A stretch of 64,000 bases of DNA, taken from the NCBI GenBank assembly GCA_028818225.1, contig JAPPOG010000083.1:1-64000 (forward strand), in the 5' to 3' direction. Below are positions 19,371-29,084 of the stretch, piece after piece. A program made the translations under genes and the position numbers. How positions within the stretch are numbered: the first letter of the stretch is position 1; every line of letters begins with the position of its first letter. A model generated the notes under the pieces. That model saw only the letters and a program-made list of their open reading frames with translations. It was not told the DNA's origin and did not search any database. Source of the DNA: Gammaproteobacteria bacterium. Its GTDB lineage: Bacteria > Pseudomonadota > Gammaproteobacteria > Pseudomonadales > Pseudohongiellaceae.

Positions 19371-20873
19371 ATGACTGACACTACACTTAACCCGGTTCGA
19401 GACGAAGCATTCTTCGGCCACCCAGCTGGACTATCAACCCTCTTTTTCACTGAAATGTGGGAGCGCATGAGTTATTACGGTATGCGCGCCCTGTTAGTGC
19501 TGTTTATGACCCTGAGCATTCAGGAGGGCGGTTTGGGAATTACCGTGGCTTCAGCAACTGCTATCTATGGTCTGTATACCGGCGCTGTTTACTTCATGGG
19601 CTTGCCAGGAGGTTGGATTGCAGATCGCTTAATCGGTGGTCAGCAGGCCGTCTGGTATGGCGGCATTATTATCATGTGCGGCCACATTCTGTTGGCGATC
19701 CCCAGTGATAGCACCTTTTTTATCGGTTTGATTTTTGTCGTTATGGGCACGGGTTTACTAAAGCCTAATATTGGCGCTCTGGTGGGACAACTCTATAGCC
19801 GAGAAGATAACCGCAGGGACGCTGGCTATGCCCTCTACTATATGGGCATAAACATCGGTTCAATCATCGGCTATATCGTGTGTGGCTGGTTGCAAGTAAA
19901 TATGGGTTACCACTGGGCATTTGGGGCAGCTGCCATCGGCATGGGCGCTGGTTTAATACAATTCCGCCTCACCCTTCACAAGCTCGAGGGGGAAGGTGCG
20001 GAACCGACGCAGCCGTTATCCAGTCCGGGCAGAAAAAACAGCCAGCTTGCAGTCATGGGATTCCTCGCTGTGCTCGGTCTACTGACACTACTCATACTGA
20101 TTGGCGCTGTTACGATTAATCCAGTTACCCTGGCACAGTATACTGCAATAACTATTACCGCTGTTTTCCTCGCTTACTATGCTGGCATGTTTGCCTTTGC
20201 CGAATTAAGCAGTAATGAGAAGAAATCATTGGGCGCCTTGTTTCTTGTTTGTGTTGCATCGACTTTTTTCTGGGCAGGCTTTGAACAGGCTGGATCATCG
20301 CTGAACCTTTTTGGTCGTGATTATACTGACCGCCTAATTGGTAGCTTCGAAATTCCTCCAGCCTGGTTCCAGTCAGCTAACTCAATCTTCATTGTAATTC
20401 TTTCGCCATTCTTCGCCGCGCTCTGGATTAATCTCGGAAAACGGCTGGTGAACCCAAATTACGGATTCAAATGCGCATTGGGCTTAATCATCATGGCCAC
20501 AGGATTTATCGTCATGTTCTTCGCCGCTCAGGTGGCTGCATCAGGACTTTCTGCCGCGCCATACTGGTTAATTGCTACCTACTTTCTGCATACCGTTGGG
20601 GAGCTGTGCCTGAGTCCCGTAGCCCTGAGCGCTGTTAGTAAACTTTCTCCACGCAGATTTGCCGGTCAGATGATGGGCGTATTTACCCTAACTTATTCCA
20701 TTGGGAATGTCGTAGCAGGCTTGGTAGCGGGTAATTTCGATCCGGAAAATATTCAGCAAATGCCGAACCTCTATCTTTATATTGCTTTCTTTACTATTGC
20801 AGCAGGTATTGTAATTGGATTGTTCGCAGTCAAGACCCGACATTGGGAATCGCTGATAAAAGAAGAAAGCTAG
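19371..20873 (+). CDS. Proton-dependent oligopeptide transporter (POT/PTR family)
   Basis: An inner-membrane importer of di- and tripeptides driven by protons. 500 residues with 12-14 membrane segments. The family signature is clear: FFTEMWERMSYYGMRALLVLF (ExxER motif on the first helix), then GLPGGWIADRLIGG, GTGLLKPNIGALVGQLY and, late, FLHTVGELCLSPVALSAVSKLSP. It closely follows mltD, so peptides released from cell-wall turnover or the medium are plausible substrates, though this link is only an inference from position. A short gap of 30 bp leads to fabI. Confidence 0.93.
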   Translation: MTDTTLNPVRDEAFFGHPAGLSTLFFTEMWERMSYYGMRALLVLFMTLSIQEGGLGITVASATAIYGLYTGAVYFMGLPGGWIADRLIGGQQAVWYGGIIIMCGHILLAIPSDSTFFIGLIFVVMGTGLLKPNIGALVGQLYSREDNRRDAGYALYYMGINIGSIIGYIVCGWLQVNMGYHWAFGAAAIGMGAGLIQFRLTLHKLEGEGAEPTQPLSSPGRKNSQLAVMGFLAVLGLLTLLILIGAVTINPVTLAQYTAITITAVFLAYYAGMFAFAELSSNEKKSLGALFLVCVASTFFWAGFEQAGSSLNLFGRDYTDRLIGSFEIPPAWFQSANSIFIVILSPFFAALWINLGKRLVNPNYGFKCALGLIIMATGFIVMFFAAQVAASGLSAAPYWLIATYFLHTVGELCLSPVALSAVSKLSPRRFAGQMMGVFTLTYSIGNVVAGLVAGNFDPENIQQMPNLYLYIAFFTIAAGIVIGLFAVKTRHWESLIKEES

Positions 20874-20903
20874 CAGTAATAAATTAAACAAGGAACAAAT
20901 GTT

Positions 20904-21704
20904 ATGGTTTTTCTCACAGGAAAACGTATTCTGGTTTTGGGCGTTGCCAGCAAACTATCAATTGCATCCGGTATCGCTGCAGCCATGCACCGAGAAGGGG
21001 CTGAGCTTGCCTTCACTTACCAAAACGAAAAACTAAAAGGCCGGGTTGAAGGCTTCGCTGAATCCTGGGGATCTAAGCTAGTCTTCCCATGTGATGTAAC
21101 TGAAGACCAACAGATTGCTGATCTATTTTCCCAGTTAGGCGAAAGCTGGGATGGCCTGGACGGAATTATTCATTGTCTGGCTTTTGCCCCTGCGCATGAA
21201 TTAGACGGTAATTTTGTTGATGTTACCACCCGGGAAGGGTTTCTCACTGCCCATGAAATCAGCTCTTACAGCTTTGTAGCACTGGCTCAGCAAGGGCGGG
21301 AATTAATGCGGGGAAGAAATGGCTCTCTCCTCACCTTAAGCTATCTGGGCGCCCTGCGCAGCCTGCCTAATTACAATGTAATGGGCCTGGCGAAGGCCAG
21401 CTTAGAAGCAAATGTGCGCTACATGGCATCGAGCCTTGGTCCTGAGGGCACCAGGGTTAATGGTATCTCTGCCGGGCCGATCAAAACCCTGGCCGCAGCC
21501 GGCATCAAGAGTTTCCGTAAGATGCTGGAACATAATGCCAGGCAAACCCCGCTACGCAGGAATGTGACTATTGATGAAGTAGGAAACGCAGCCGCTTTCC
21601 TTTGTTCTGACCTGGCATCTGGTATTAGCGGTGAAATCCTTTACGTCGATGGAGGGTTTAATACAACCGCAATGGGATCACTGAACGATTTAGAGTCTGA
21701 ATAA
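20904..21704 (+). CDS. fabI: Enoyl-ACP reductase (NADH), FabI
   Basis: Reduces trans-2-enoyl-ACP in the last step of each fatty-acid elongation cycle; the triclosan target class. 266 residues. FabI marks are [18 protein letters not shown] (cofactor loop), the catalytic Tyr157 and Lys164 in [13 protein letters not shown], and [17 protein letters not shown]. The ATG at 20904 has AAGGAA about 9 nt upstream. Its last codons and stop lie inside a perfect palindrome shared with convergent ppiD. Confidence 0.96.
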   Translation: MVFLTGKRILVLGVASKLSIASGIAAAMHREGAELAFTYQNEKLKGRVEGFAESWGSKLVFPCDVTEDQQIADLFSQLGESWDGLDGIIHCLAFAPAHELDGNFVDVTTREGFLTAHEISSYSFVALAQQGRELMRGRNGSLLTLSYLGALRSLPNYNVMGLAKASLEANVRYMASSLGPEGTRVNGISAGPIKTLAAAGIKSFRKMLEHNARQTPLRRNVTIDEVGNAAAFLCSDLASGISGEILYVDGGFNTTAMGSLNDLESE

Positions 21705-21720
21705 ATATTCAGACTCTAAA
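21689..21720. terminator. Bidirectional terminator: perfect 15-bp palindrome shared by fabI and ppiD
   Basis: Arms 21689-21703 and 21706-21720 are perfect inverted repeats (TTTAGAGTCTGAATA / TATTCAGACTCTAAA) with a 2-nt centre. The left arm holds the last four codons of fabI and reaches into its stop (21702-21704). The right arm contains the ppiD stop (21716-21718 on the minus strand). A hairpin here would act on both converging transcripts. The stem is A/T-rich and lacks a long T run, so termination strength is uncertain. Confidence 0.6.
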
Positions 21721-23602
21721 ATACACTTTCTTCAAGGTTAGCTTCGATATCTGAATTTTCCCGCAGAGTATTCATATAGGCTTGGAATTCGCTGTTACCC
21801 AAATCTGCAGACGCTGACTCAACTAGCCCTTGCCGTTCTTCATCTGAATATGACGCTACCGATCCTTCATTCACCTGAGATAACTCGACCAGAACAAATG
21901 TACCATTAGGAAGTGTCAAGCTAGCACGTTCTGGACCGTCTTCTGGTCGCGGTAATGAGAATACCTGATTGACGATCTCGCTGTTAACAGTAAAAGCATT
22001 CCGTTCGATTCCTGTTTCTTCAATCCATTGCAGTTCATTTTCTGCGAGCAATTCTTCCAGACCCTCGCCAGTATCTGTCGCTGTAATTAATTGATCACCG
22101 ATTTGCTGGACCGCTTCCCGTTCCATTTCGGTTCGTAAAATAACAGCAATTTCTGCTTGGACTTCTTCGATGGATGAAACAGACGCTTCCGTAAACTCCT
22201 GAACTCTGACAACAACCGATTGCGATTCGTTGATTTCGATTACATCACTGTTGTTCCCATCTATTAATACCTCATCGGAAAAAGCAGCATCGATAATATT
22301 TTGATTGGAAAAAATACCAGAGGCGCCTTGACGACCGAAAGCTTCACTTATGCGAATAGTTAAACCAAGCTCTTCGGAAATAGTCTCAAGGTCACCGGTT
22401 TCAAACGCGAGGTTTGACAGATCCTGCAATCGCTCAGCATAGATCAGCTCGACCTCAGAACTCTTCATGTCCCGCTCCAGCCTTTCCCGCACTTCTTCAA
22501 AAGGAGCGAAGACATTTTCCGCATCTTCCGTGAGCTTAACCAGGTGAACGCCGAATTCGGTGACAACAGGGGCTGAAACTTCATCCAGAGCTAAAACCTC
22601 AAGAGCTTCCTCGATCTCTGGCGGGAAGGCACTGCCGTCGGTATAACCGATATCACCACCCTCTTCTGCAGAAACAACATCGCTGGACAACTCCAAGGCC
22701 AGGGCTGCAAAATCTTCACCGTCGACAAGTCGTTGTTGCGTCGACGCGGCAAGCTCCAAAGCTTGTTCTTCAGTCAGGTCGAACCCAACCTCAAAAAGAA
22801 TATGGGCTGCCCGTTTTTCTGACGAGCCCTCATATTCAGATCTTTCTGCTTCGTATTGCTCAAGCAGCTCAGCTTCGTCCACTTCGAGCTCCCGGGAAAT
22901 TACATCTTTATCCAGGGTTACATATTCAGCGACGACAGTTTCTTCTTCTGTGAATTCTTCCGGGTTAGCATCATAATATTCGGCAATCGCTTCATCGCTG
23001 ATTGCCGTGCCCAGAGTTCTGGTGCCAAGGGTCACTGACAGATAGCGGAAGTCCCTGGTTTGAGCAGTTAACTGAGCAAACCTGTCCAGTTCGGATTCAG
23101 TAAGAAAGTTTGAACCGGTAAATGCACTGGCAATTTGAGAAAGCAACATGCTTTGTGCCAGAGATTGTCGGTACATGGGGACATTCATGCCCTGGGCAGC
23201 CATGGTTCGGACTGCAAGATCAGAATCGAAAACGCCATTTATTTGAAAACTCGGGGTTTCGAGTATATTTCGGTCGATACGGGCGCTGGAAACTGCCATG
23301 GAAGCGTCTAAGGCATGCTGGCGCAGCATGGTTTCATCAATTATCTGATTCAGGGCTATGGATTCGAGTAAGCCCTGGTCAATCCCATTAAGATTACCCC
23401 CTAATGAATTAACGAGGTTTTGGGTGCTCTGATCTAACTGAAGTTGTGAAATTTCTTCACCGTTCACTTCGGCGACTGGAGGTGACTGAATAAACCCACC
23501 AATAATCGATTCGACACCGAACAAGGCAAAGACTGCCACAATTAATCCAATAATAATCTTGGCGATTACGCCCTGCGAGTTATCTCTAATGTCCTGCAAC
23601 AT
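21716..23602 (-). CDS. ppiD: Periplasmic peptidyl-prolyl isomerase / chaperone PpiD
   Basis: Inner-membrane-anchored periplasmic chaperone that meets proteins leaving the Sec translocon. 628 residues, family length. One N-terminal membrane segment (about residues 14-34, IAKIIIGLIVAVFALFGVES) is followed by a SurA-like N-terminal chaperone region, a parvulin domain (about 255-365, with RAAHILFEVG and GGDIGYTDGSAFPPEIE) and a long C-terminal chaperone part. The chain is very acidic. It follows hupB on the same strand, as in other gammaproteobacteria, and converges with fabI. Confidence 0.95.
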   Translation of the reverse strand: MLQDIRDNSQGVIAKIIIGLIVAVFALFGVESIIGGFIQSPPVAEVNGEEISQLQLDQSTQNLVNSLGGNLNGIDQGLLESIALNQIIDETMLRQHALDASMAVSSARIDRNILETPSFQINGVFDSDLAVRTMAAQGMNVPMYRQSLAQSMLLSQIASAFTGSNFLTESELDRFAQLTAQTRDFRYLSVTLGTRTLGTAISDEAIAEYYDANPEEFTEEETVVAEYVTLDKDVISRELEVDEAELLEQYEAERSEYEGSSEKRAAHILFEVGFDLTEEQALELAASTQQRLVDGEDFAALALELSSDVVSAEEGGDIGYTDGSAFPPEIEEALEVLALDEVSAPVVTEFGVHLVKLTEDAENVFAPFEEVRERLERDMKSSEVELIYAERLQDLSNLAFETGDLETISEELGLTIRISEAFGRQGASGIFSNQNIIDAAFSDEVLIDGNNSDVIEINESQSVVVRVQEFTEASVSSIEEVQAEIAVILRTEMEREAVQQIGDQLITATDTGEGLEELLAENELQWIEETGIERNAFTVNSEIVNQVFSLPRPEDGPERASLTLPNGTFVLVELSQVNEGSVASYSDEERQGLVESASADLGNSEFQAYMNTLRENSDIEANLEESVF

Positions 23603-23632
23603 ACTTCTTTACCGCCTAATGTATCGCGTTTT

Positions 23633-23661
23633 TTGCCTTAGTAACTTGATACCGTTATAAA
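23633..23661 (+). promoter_or_regulatory. Candidate sigma-70 promoter for a small RNA
   Basis: On the plus strand, -35 TTGCCT (23633-23638), a 17-bp spacer and -10 TATAAA (23656-23661). The predicted start is near 23668, directly before the first stem-loop of the candidate RNA. Four of six and five of six consensus bases match. It overlaps the minus-strand leader of ppiD, so the same AT-rich segment could also serve ppiD. Confidence 0.45.
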
Positions 23662-23664
23662 CGT

Positions 23665-23688
23665 AAAAAGGCGCATCATAGATGCGCC
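23665..23688 (-). terminator. Intrinsic terminator after hupB (minus strand), or first stem-loop of the plus-strand RNA
   Basis: GGCGCATC-ATA-GATGCGCC is a perfect 8-bp GC-rich stem. Read on the minus strand it is followed by TTTTT, giving a good Rho-independent terminator about 160 nt after the hupB stop. Read on the plus strand it would be the 5' stem-loop of the candidate small RNA. Confidence 0.75.
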
Positions 23689-23830
23689 CTTAATTCCACG
23701 ACCCGATGAGTAAGTAAAGTCCCTACTTTTCTCAGAGGGACAATCAACCCGACTCGTTAGCCTCTCATCGACTGCCAAGTCTGGCTGATTGCTCAGTACT
23801 CCAATCTATTTATTGTGTACTGAGTTTTTT
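23668..23830 (+). ncRNA. Candidate structured small RNA between ppiD and hupB (about 160 nt)
   Basis: A stretch with no ORF but five stem-loops in series. SL1 is 23670-23688 (8 bp). An outer stem CGATGAG/CTCATCG (23704-23710 with 23764-23770) encloses GTCCCT/AGGGAC (23719-23724 with 23736-23741). Then come GCCA-AGTC-TGGC (23774-23785) and a terminator stem (23792-23824) followed by six T. A plausible promoter ends 6 nt before the expected start. It matches no RNA family I know; it is not a tRNA and lacks the repeated GGA motifs of CsrB/RsmZ RNAs. The stems would also form in a minus-strand hupB 3' tail, so strand is not certain; the promoter and T-run favour plus. Confidence 0.45.
23792..23830 (+). 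terminator. Plus-strand intrinsic terminator of the candidate small RNA
   Basis: CTCAGTAC (23792-23799) pairs perfectly with GTACTGAG (23817-23824) across a 17-nt AT-rich loop, and TTTTTT follows. No protein gene on the plus strand precedes it for more than 2 kb except fabI, which has its own terminator, so it implies a separate plus-strand transcript. A second hairpin with a GCAA tetraloop (23831-23848) follows and overlaps the hupB stop codon. Confidence 0.6.
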
Positions 23831-23847
23831 AACTGAGGCAACTCAGT

Positions 23848-24123
23848 TTATGAATTCACTGAATCCTTGAGTGCTTTACCAGCTTTAAAGCTAGGCACAC
23901 GTGCCGCTTTAATTTCGATTGGAGCACCTGTTTGGGGATTACGACCAGTACGCGCTGCTCTATTCTTAGTAGCAAAGGTACCAAAACCTACAAGTACAAC
24001 CGGATCATCTTTCTTTAATGAATCCGTAATCGCATCAATCATTGCATCAATAGCACGGCCAGCAGCAGCTTTAGGAAGGTCCGCACTAGCAGCAACAGCA
24101 TCAATTAGTTCTGATTTATTCAC
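23848..24123 (-). CDS. hupB: DNA-binding protein HU-beta
   Basis: Histone-like protein that bends and compacts DNA. 91 residues, standard length. Starts [11 protein letters not shown] and has the DNA-binding arm region [21 protein letters not shown] plus the C-terminal [14 protein letters not shown]. The start codon is GTG at 24123, with GGGG 5 nt upstream. It sits between lon and ppiD as in Pseudomonas and E. coli. The long 3' region before ppiD carries several strong hairpins (see the candidate small RNA). Confidence 0.97.
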   Translation of the reverse strand: MNKSELIDAVAASADLPKAAAGRAIDAMIDAITDSLKKDDPVVLVGFGTFATKNRAARTGRNPQTGAPIEIKAARVPSFKAGKALKDSVNS

Positions 24124-24362
24124 ATTATCCCCTTTTATAAATAAAGTTGTTTTTATTTAAGATCGTTAAAATAATTCCGCAATTTGCTTCACTGATTTAC
24201 CATTTCTGGCTCAGCTAGTGATGAGTTCTTCACGAAAATTTAATTAGAATTTTGACTCCTGAATTGGTTTATTTTCTTTACCTGAAAATGACGCTTACGC
24301 CCTGTAAGTCCAAATCTTTATACCAAGTGCCAGAAAGACCTGTCAACCGGAAACGCGCGTAT

Positions 24363-26822
24363 TTAGTGGGTATTTATGTGTTTTTCATCACTACCCGGAT
24401 CAATATCTTCCTGTTTGACTTCTTTCTTCTGTTTAGCCTTTTCTTCATCTTTCAAAGGTGTTGGTTGATATTGTAAAGCATGCTCTAAAACTTCATCGAT
24501 CCAACGGACAGGAATCACCTCCAGATCAGCTTTAATATTGTCTGGAATTTCTGTTAAGTCTCTCTCGTTGTCGGCAGGAATGATGACTGTTTTAATGTTT
24601 CCGCGGTGTGCCGCCAACAGTTTTTCCTTTAGTCCACCTATTCGAAGCACCTGGCCACGCAAGGTAATTTCCCCGGTCATGGCGACATCCGCTCTTACCG
24701 GAATATTGGTAAGCACAGAAACCAATGCTGTACACATACCTACGCCAGCGCTGGGACCGTCTTTTGGCGTAGCGCCTTCCGGAACATGAATATGTAAATC
24801 ATATTTTTCATGAAAGTTGGGATCAAGACCAAGGGCCTGTGCCCGACTTCTAACCACGGTGAAAGCCGCCTGAATCGATTCCTGCATGACATCACCGAGA
24901 GATCCCGTCTTGATGGTCTTGCCCTTACCTTCTACGGCAATTGCTTCGATGGTTAATAATTCACCACCAACCTGTGTCCAGGCCAGGCCATTAACCTGAC
25001 CAATCTTGTTTTCTTCTTCAGCCTTTCCATAGTCAAACTTCTGCACACCTGAGTAATTTTCGAGCATGTCAGAGGAGAGATGAACCAATTTTTTGCCTTG
25101 TTCCTTTTTGGACAACGCACTTTCCTTGACTACTTTTCGGCAGATTTTGGCGATCTCTCGTTCCAGTCCGCGCACACCAGCTTCCCGAGTGTAGTAACGA
25201 ATCAAGTCCCTGATTGGCTCCTCCGTGATCACCAGTTCACCTTCCTTAAGACCGTTGTTTTTCATCTGCTTAGGAACGAGATAGCGTTCGGCAATATTCA
25301 CCTTCTCATCTTCCGTATACCCGGGGATTCGAATAACTTCCATACGATCGAGTAACGGTTCAGGGATATTCATGCTGTTGGAGGTGCACACAAACATCAC
25401 TTCGGACAGATCGTAATCAACTTCCAGGTAGTGATCATTAAAACTATTGTTTTGTTCCGGGTCTAAAACTTCCAGCAAAGCTGACGCTGGATCACCACGG
25501 TGATCCATTCCCATCTTGTCAATTTCATCTAACAGAAATAGCGGATTACGCACCCCTACCTTTGAAAGCTTCTGTAATAATTTGCCTGGCAAGGAGCCTA
25601 TATAGGTCCGACGGTGGCCACGGATCTCTGCTTCGTCCCTGACTCCACCAAGGGCCATACGAATAAACTTGCGATTTGTGGCACGAGCAATAGATTCACC
25701 CAGGGAAGTCTTACCGACACCCGGTGGCCCCACCAGACACAATATGGGGCCTTTCAATTTTTTGACTCGCTTCTGGACAGCGAGGTATTCAAGAATTCGC
25801 TCTTTAACTTCTTTAAGCCCGTAATGATCGTTTTCAAGGATATCTTCGGCCTTGCTCAAATCCATCCGAACCTTGGAGCGCTTTTTCCAGGGGATATTAA
25901 TCATCCAGTCAAGGTAGGTGCGCACAACTGAAGCTTCCGATGACATCGGCGACATTAGCTTGAGCTTATTCAATTCTGACAATGCTTTTTCTTTCGCATC
26001 TTTAGGCATGCCAGCATCATCGATTTTTTGCTTCAACTCTTCAGCTTCATTGGGCACATCTTCCAGCTCGCCCATTTCCTTCTGAATCGCCTTCATCTGT
26101 TCATTCAGATAGTACTCGCGCTGGCTTTTTTCCATTTGCTTCTTGACCCGACCGCGAATGCGCTTCTCAACCTGGAACAAATCAATCTCAGACTCAATCA
26201 GGGCCATCAAGTGCTCGATTCGCGATTGCAAGCCAGCAAGCTCAAGCAGATTTTGTTTTTCCTGCAGCTGCAAGGACAAATGAGAAGCAATAGTGTCCAC
26301 CAATCGACCCGGCTCATCGATACTGGAAATAGATGTCATGACTTCTGGGGGAATCTTCTTGCTGAGCTGGACATATTGGTCGAACTGAGAAAGCAGAGAT
26401 CTTATTAATAGCGACGATTCTTTTTCCGGGATTTCCTCAGGCGCCAGCAAATTGGTCTCAGCCTTGAAATAATCAGATTCAAAAATAACATGCCTGATTT
26501 TGGCTCGATCCAATCCTTCAACCAGCACTTTGACGGTGCCGTCCGGCAAGCGTATTAATTGCAAAATCGTGGCAACCGTACCGATGGTGAATAAATCGTC
26601 TACGCCTGGCTCATCTTCCGAGGCGTTCTTTTGCGCTACCAGCAAGACTTGCTTATCGCTTGCCATTGCAATTTCAAGCGCCTTGATAGACTTGGGGCGC
26701 CCGACGAATAAGGGTTGCACTATCTGAGGGTAAACCACTACATCTCGTAGTGGTAAAAGTGGAAAAGTGGTATTACTTTCTGCGTCCGCGGGCATGCCTA
26801 AGTCTCTTTCGGTTGCATTCAA
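24363..26822 (-). CDS. lon: ATP-dependent protease Lon
   Basis: Cytoplasmic AAA+ serine protease that removes damaged and regulatory proteins. 819 residues. It has the N-terminal substrate domain (FPLLPLRDVVVYPQIVQPL), the coiled coil, the AAA+ module with Walker A GPPGVGKTSLGES and Walker B FLLDEID, then the protease domain with the catalytic serine in PKDGPSAGVGM and lysine in GGLKEKLLAAHRG. The C-terminus has a lysine-rich tail (KAKQKKEVKQ) beyond the usual E. coli end. It lies between clpX and hupB; heat-shock control is known for the family, but I did not identify the promoter. Confidence 0.98.
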   Translation of the reverse strand: MNATERDLGMPADAESNTTFPLLPLRDVVVYPQIVQPLFVGRPKSIKALEIAMASDKQVLLVAQKNASEDEPGVDDLFTIGTVATILQLIRLPDGTVKVLVEGLDRAKIRHVIFESDYFKAETNLLAPEEIPEKESSLLIRSLLSQFDQYVQLSKKIPPEVMTSISSIDEPGRLVDTIASHLSLQLQEKQNLLELAGLQSRIEHLMALIESEIDLFQVEKRIRGRVKKQMEKSQREYYLNEQMKAIQKEMGELEDVPNEAEELKQKIDDAGMPKDAKEKALSELNKLKLMSPMSSEASVVRTYLDWMINIPWKKRSKVRMDLSKAEDILENDHYGLKEVKERILEYLAVQKRVKKLKGPILCLVGPPGVGKTSLGESIARATNRKFIRMALGGVRDEAEIRGHRRTYIGSLPGKLLQKLSKVGVRNPLFLLDEIDKMGMDHRGDPASALLEVLDPEQNNSFNDHYLEVDYDLSEVMFVCTSNSMNIPEPLLDRMEVIRIPGYTEDEKVNIAERYLVPKQMKNNGLKEGELVITEEPIRDLIRYYTREAGVRGLEREIAKICRKVVKESALSKKEQGKKLVHLSSDMLENYSGVQKFDYGKAEEENKIGQVNGLAWTQVGGELLTIEAIAVEGKGKTIKTGSLGDVMQESIQAAFTVVRSRAQALGLDPNFHEKYDLHIHVPEGATPKDGPSAGVGMCTALVSVLTNIPVRADVAMTGEITLRGQVLRIGGLKEKLLAAHRGNIKTVIIPADNERDLTEIPDNIKADLEVIPVRWIDEVLEHALQYQPTPLKDEEKAKQKKEVKQEDIDPGSDEKHINTH

Positions 26823-26883
26823 CCATTACTTGTATAAATAGTGCCCGGCCCATGAAAATCAAGACCTCAAGCCAAAAAAAAGA

Positions 26884-28173
26884 CTATTCGTCGACAGCGG
26901 ATTTGCTCTGCTGCTCTAAATTCTCATACATAAGTAATGGTTCTGATTCACCTTCGATCACTGCCGCATCGATAATGACTTTGCTGACGCTTTCCAACGA
27001 AGGGATTTTGTACATCGTATCCAGCAGCACCGCTTCCATGATGGATCTCAGGCCTCGGGCTCCGGTTTTGCGCTCCCGTGCTTTCTTCGCTATTGCGCGC
27101 AAGGCATCGTCACGGAATTGAATTTCCACCTCTTCCATCTCGAAGAGTTTGGAATACTGTTTAGTCAGTGAATTTTTGGGCTCACGAATGATTCTCACCA
27201 GTGCGTCAAGATCAAGCTCGTCGAGGGTTGCAATCATTGGCAGGCGACCAACAAATTCTGGAATTAAGCCATATTTCACCAGGTCTTCAGGCTCCACATC
27301 TCGCAGGGTTTCACCGACTTTCTGATCATTTTCCTGGGAGCGAACTTCCGCTGTAAAGCCGATCCCGCTCTTCTCGGAACGATCACGAATAATCTTATCG
27401 AGGCCGGCAAACGCGCCGCCACAGATAAACAGGATATTTGAAGTATCAACCTGGAGAAATTCTTGCTGGGGATGTTTGCGACCGCCTTGTGGCGGAACCG
27501 AAGCAATAGTGCCTTCGATTAACTTCAACAGGGCTTGCTGCACCCCTTCCCCGGATACATCCCTGGTAATGGAAGGATTATCCGATTTGCGCGAAATCTT
27601 ATCGATCTCATCGATATAAACGATACCAATTTGCGCTTTTTCAACATCGTAATCGCATTTCTGCAGTAATTTCTGAATGATATTTTCGACGTCTTCGCCT
27701 ACGTAGCCTGCTTCCGTAAGAGTGGTAGCATCGGCAATGGTAAATGGAACATCCAACAAGCGCGCCAGCGTCTCCGCCAGCAGGGTCTTGCCGGTTCCCG
27801 TTGGCCCCACCATCAGGATATTGCTCTTACTCAGCTCAACATCACCATTAATGGCCTTGTCATAGTTCAGACGTTTGTAATGGTTATAAACTGCCACGGA
27901 AAGCACTTTCTTGGCACTTTCCTGGCCAATGACATATTCATCCAGGGTATTTTTGATTTCTTCAGGAATTGGTAGCTTGCGGGTCGTGGTTTCCGACTCC
28001 TTTTCCTGGATTTCTTCTCGAATAATGTCATTACACAGGTCGACACATTCATCGCAGACAAATACTGAAGGACCGGCAATTAACTTGCGGACTTCGTGCT
28101 GGCTTTTCCCGCAAAAAGAGCAGTACAGCAGCTTGCCGTTGTCGTCGCCTTTGTTATATCGATCGTCTGACAT
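26884..28173 (-). CDS. clpX: ATP-dependent Clp protease ATP-binding subunit ClpX
   Basis: Hexameric unfoldase that feeds tagged proteins to ClpP. 429 residues. The N-terminal zinc domain has [17 protein letters not shown] and CDECVDLC; the AAA+ module has Walker [13 protein letters not shown], Walker [10 protein letters not shown] and the pore-loop region [17 protein letters not shown]-like (here [14 protein letters not shown]). The IGF-type ClpP-binding loop is replaced by SGIGFTAEV near residue 271, as expected. It follows clpP by 160 bp on the same strand. Confidence 0.98.
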   Translation of the reverse strand: MSDDRYNKGDDNGKLLYCSFCGKSQHEVRKLIAGPSVFVCDECVDLCNDIIREEIQEKESETTTRKLPIPEEIKNTLDEYVIGQESAKKVLSVAVYNHYKRLNYDKAINGDVELSKSNILMVGPTGTGKTLLAETLARLLDVPFTIADATTLTEAGYVGEDVENIIQKLLQKCDYDVEKAQIGIVYIDEIDKISRKSDNPSITRDVSGEGVQQALLKLIEGTIASVPPQGGRKHPQQEFLQVDTSNILFICGGAFAGLDKIIRDRSEKSGIGFTAEVRSQENDQKVGETLRDVEPEDLVKYGLIPEFVGRLPMIATLDELDLDALVRIIREPKNSLTKQYSKLFEMEEVEIQFRDDALRAIAKKARERKTGARGLRSIMEAVLLDTMYKIPSLESVSKVIIDAAVIEGESEPLLMYENLEQQSKSAVDE

Positions 28174-28332
28174 CTTGCTAAGTTAGTTCTTTAGGTTTTC
28201 TCTGTATCTTCCAATGTGTGCAGGGATTTATCTACCCGACTAAGCCAATTCGTTGCGAAGCCGCAATTTCCCTGCTCTACAGCCAATTAAAATGAAGGCA
28301 TTAGCCCGTAAATGCAAGGGAAACCTGCGCAA

Positions 28333-28974
28333 TTAGTCGGTTTCAGCCTCACCACTCCCCTTATTATCTACTCTTCGCTCAATTACTTTATCCACCAAAC
28401 CATATTCCAGGGCTTCTTTCGCACTCATGAAATTATCACGTTCAGTATCCCTGGCGATGGTTTCCTCGGATTGACCGGTATGCTCAGCAAGTAAAATATT
28501 AAGTTGTTTCCTTAACTTAATGATTTCATTGGCTTGTATCTCTATATCCGACGCCTGTCCCTGGGCCCCGCCACTGGGTTGGTGAATCATCATTCTGGAG
28601 TGAGGTAGGGCCAGTCTTTTGCCCTTGGCGCCGCCGGCCAGCAGCATGGCACCCATACTGGCAGCCTGGCCAATGCACATAGTGCTCACGTCTGGCTGGA
28701 TAAACTGCATGGTGTCATAGATCGATAAACCCGCAGTCACTGAGCCTCCTGGGGAGTTAATGTACAAATGGATATCCTTATCGGGATTTTCCGACTCAAG
28801 GAAGAGCAGCTGGGCTACAATCAGGTTTGCCATGTGGTCTTCGACAACACCCGTCATAAAGATTACCCGATCTTTCAATAATCGCGAGTAGATGTCATAA
28901 GACCGTTCACCCCGCGCAGTCTGTTCTACAACTATGGGTACCAAAGCTGCACTTGGTGGTTGGGTATTTGGCAT
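28333..28974 (-). CDS. clpP: ATP-dependent Clp protease proteolytic subunit ClpP
   Basis: Tetradecameric serine protease chamber used with ClpX. 213 residues from the ATG at 28974. The catalytic triad is Ser106 ([10 protein letters not shown]), His131 ([10 protein letters not shown]) and Asp180 (RDTERDNF), with E. coli spacing. An in-frame start 17 codons upstream (29025) is open, but the 28974 ATG fits the family start MPN... and is preceded by AAGGA about 11 nt away. The few residues before the mature N-terminus are probably removed autocatalytically, as in E. coli. It is 110 bp after tig on the same strand. Confidence 0.97.
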   Translation of the reverse strand: MPNTQPPSAALVPIVVEQTARGERSYDIYSRLLKDRVIFMTGVVEDHMANLIVAQLLFLESENPDKDIHLYINSPGGSVTAGLSIYDTMQFIQPDVSTMCIGQAASMGAMLLAGGAKGKRLALPHSRMMIHQPSGGAQGQASDIEIQANEIIKLRKQLNILLAEHTGQSEETIARDTERDNFMSAKEALEYGLVDKVIERRVDNKGSGEAETD

Positions 28975-29084
28975 AAACAGGTGTTCCTTTATAAAAAGCG
29001 TTGTAAGTGGCTTCCGCATGCACATTTTTCAAGGGTAGACGGCAGCACGACAGGGTCAGGCAAAGCTAAGCCATTGCTGATGAA

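Noticed and set aside
23689-23847. A tRNA or tmRNA between hupB and ppiD
   Set aside because: The stems do not fit a cloverleaf, there is no TTCGA T-arm and no CCA end.
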